From an uncultured Clostridia bacterium (GTDB taxonomy: Bacteria; Bacillota; Clostridia; Oscillospirales; Oscillospiraceae), in the NCBI GenBank assembly GCA_947365965.1, contig CANAZG010000010.1, forward strand, positions 1 to 53,364: DNA of 53,364 bases. Direction: 5' to 3'. The number at the start of each line of letters is the position of its first letter. Position 1 is the first letter of the stretch. The notes below the pieces were generated by a model that had not been told where the DNA came from, searched no databases, and worked only from the letters and a program-made list of their open reading frames with translations. A program made the translations under genes and the position numbers. This document shows, one piece after another, positions 52,282 through 53,364 of the stretch.

Positions 52282-52707
52282 ATGTCAAGATTTGAAATAT
52301 TCAACGAGATCATGTTTGAAGCCTACTGCAAAAAGGCTGTCCGCAACGCCACGAAAAAAGAACGCCAGAAAAAATCTAAACGGGGACAGATGGAGCAATC
52401 CCTCTCTACGCTGACAGACGCCGCACTTTATAGTTTGGCGGCAGAGAGCGATGAAGCGGAACAGTCGGAGGAATCATGCCAGACATTTCACGTTCAAGGA
52501 ATGAATATCCCTGTTTACGGATTGAAGTTGTCCAAAGCGTTGTCCTACTTAATGCCAAAAAACCGGGAAATCATTTTGCTTTACTTTTTCAAGGGCTTGA
52601 AAGACACGCAAATTGCCCCACTGGTACATTTAAGCGCATCCGCTGTTTCCAGACGGAGAAGGGCCACTATTATGCGACTACGGGAATTGATAGAAAATGC
52701 CATATGA
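52282..52707 (+). CDS. Conjugative-transposon sigma-70-like protein
   Basis: The 141-residue protein has a short charged N-terminus (ATKKERQKKSKRG), then a sigma-4-like HTH region: LSYLMPKNREIILLYFFKGL, DTQIAPLVHLSASAVSRRRR. This matches the small sigma-like proteins found near the recombinase end of Tn916-type and related conjugative elements. GGAGAGGCAGATTTTCA precedes the ATG. Its TGA overlaps the ATG of the next gene by one base pair shift (ATGA), so the two are coupled. Confidence 0.88.
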   Translation: MSRFEIFNEIMFEAYCKKAVRNATKKERQKKSKRGQMEQSLSTLTDAALYSLAAESDEAEQSEESCQTFHVQGMNIPVYGLKLSKALSYLMPKNREIILLYFFKGLKDTQIAPLVHLSASAVSRRRRATIMRLRELIENAI

Positions 52708-52946
52708 AACGAGTACCTTTTGCCATTATCCAGGCGGCAAAGCGATTTGATGCTGAAGTCGTCCAGCTTGTATTCCAGCACTTTGAGGGCTTTATCACAA
52801 GCTGCTGCCTGTGCCGTTACGATGATGAATACGGAAGGACACATTTCCATGTGGACGATGATCTGCATTATCAAGCGGAGATCGCGTTGTTCAGAGCCAT
52901 CGACAGCTTTCAATTCAAAGAGCCGCCCGATGATTTTATGCCATAG
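52704..52946 (+). CDS. Conjugative-transposon HTH protein (HTH_16 type)
   Basis: An 80-residue protein starting MKRVPFAIIQAAKRFDAEVV and continuing QLVFQHFEGFITSCCLCRYD, EYGRTHFHVDDDLHYQAEIA. This is the pattern of the small helix-turn-helix proteins that accompany the sigma-like gene in conjugative transposons. No independent ribosome binding site is needed because its ATG overlaps the upstream stop. The recombinase gene normally follows; here it is on the opposite strand and truncated. Confidence 0.85.
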   Translation: MKRVPFAIIQAAKRFDAEVVQLVFQHFEGFITSCCLCRYDDEYGRTHFHVDDDLHYQAEIALFRAIDSFQFKEPPDDFMP

Positions 52947-52951
52947 CCGAT

Positions 52952-52978
52952 AAATGCGTCTCACGGTGAAACGCATTT
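52952..52978. repeat. Palindrome family, copy F
   Basis: AAATGCGTCTCAC, G, GTGAAACGCATTT: one mismatch in the arms. It forms the truncated 3' end of the neighbouring serine recombinase frame. Confidence 0.9.
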
Positions 52979-53364
52979 TAAGAATGCTTGGGGCGGCGTA
53001 TTGTTAGCGGAAATCTGTTTCGCCGCCTGATTGATTTTCTGGACAGCCTCCCACAGCTCCGGCCCGATAATCGCCTCGTGCGCGCCCTCATGGGAAATCC
53101 ATTCCGATTCCGGTTTCCTTATCATGGTCTTATCCTTATAGGAACGGGAACCGGTGCAGTTCTGTGTGAGCGTACCGGCATAAACATCATCGTTCAGAAG
53201 GCTTCGGACGGTTGCGTAAGCCCACAGCCGGGAATACTTGCAGCTGCCATTTCCGTAATGGACCGCCCAGTACCAGCGGGGAGGGAGAATCCCTTTCTCA
53301 TTCAGGGCGGCAGCGATTTTCCCATAGGCCATGCCGGACTGACGCATCTGGAATATCTGCCGCA
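52961..53364 (-). pseudogene. Large serine recombinase fragment, cut at palindrome F
   Basis: The frame enters from the right edge and encodes part of a Recombinase domain: RQIFQMRQSGMAYGKIAAAL, WAYATVRSLLNDDVYAGTL and EAIIGPELWEAVQKIN. Instead of the expected zinc ribbon it stops after PPQAFLKCVSP, where the last five residues are encoded by palindrome F. The zinc ribbon and coiled coil are therefore missing. The N-terminal catalytic domain lies outside the window. It is a second, probably inactive, integrase distinct from the one at 34.8-36.4 kb. Confidence 0.8.

Overview
The window looks like a chromosome segment of a spore-forming, GC-rich member of the Clostridia, probably an Oscillospiraceae-type gut bacterium. 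This is inferred from the high GC of the first 33 kb, strong AGGAGG-type ribosome binding sites, class A RNase P RNA, a T-box before valS, and spore genes (yunB, cwlD, cotJ). No rRNA or tRNA gene was seen.

Layout, first part (1-33.2 kb, conserved chromosome): end of engB; a GNAT acetyltransferase; dapA; fba; a CLC-type transporter; an ArsR/SmtB sensor with a His-rich P-type metal ATPase; an amidase-like protein; ferritin; a tyrosine recombinase; a small XRE locus; a 0.5 kb block that reads as an unannotated type I toxin-antitoxin locus (10.8-11.3 kb); a Ca/Na antiporter; a MerR-TipAS drug sensor with an internal start; an ABC-F protein behind an attenuator leader; ligA; yunB; murD; a metallo-beta-lactamase-fold hydrolase; rnpB; a QueG-like Fe-S protein; yebC; a Nif3-like protein and trmK; a DUF1858 protein; T-box-ycxB-valS; a DUF1062 protein; a CD3324-like protein; radA; cwlD; and a cotJ operon with cotJA and cotJB fused.

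Second part (about 33.2 kb to the end, mobile island): cotJC loses its normal C-terminus near 33.2 kb and base composition falls. The left half (33.3-42.8 kb, mostly minus strand) carries a YafQ/DinJ pair, a Fic protein, a large serine recombinase, a MobA/MobL-type relaxase, a VirD4-like ATPase without membrane helices, a DUF3102 protein and a 526-residue protein I cannot assign. It resembles an integrative mobilizable element. The right half (43.0-53.4 kb, mostly plus strand) has a truncated RepA initiator, MobC, conjugative-transposon-type sigma and HTH proteins and a truncated serine recombinase. These flank cargo: two HxlR redox-type regulators with target genes, a Zn-macrodomain plus class M sirtuin pair, a DUF1349 protein, an FMN reductase and a UvrA-like ABC protein.

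The least explained signals are the convergent small-RNA/peptide locus at 10.8-11.3 kb, a family of five 25-27 bp perfect or near-perfect palindromes at 43.7-53.0 kb that coincide with gene truncations, an orphan IS200/IS605-like structured element at 48.3-48.55 kb, and a 150 bp nested inverted repeat after mobC.
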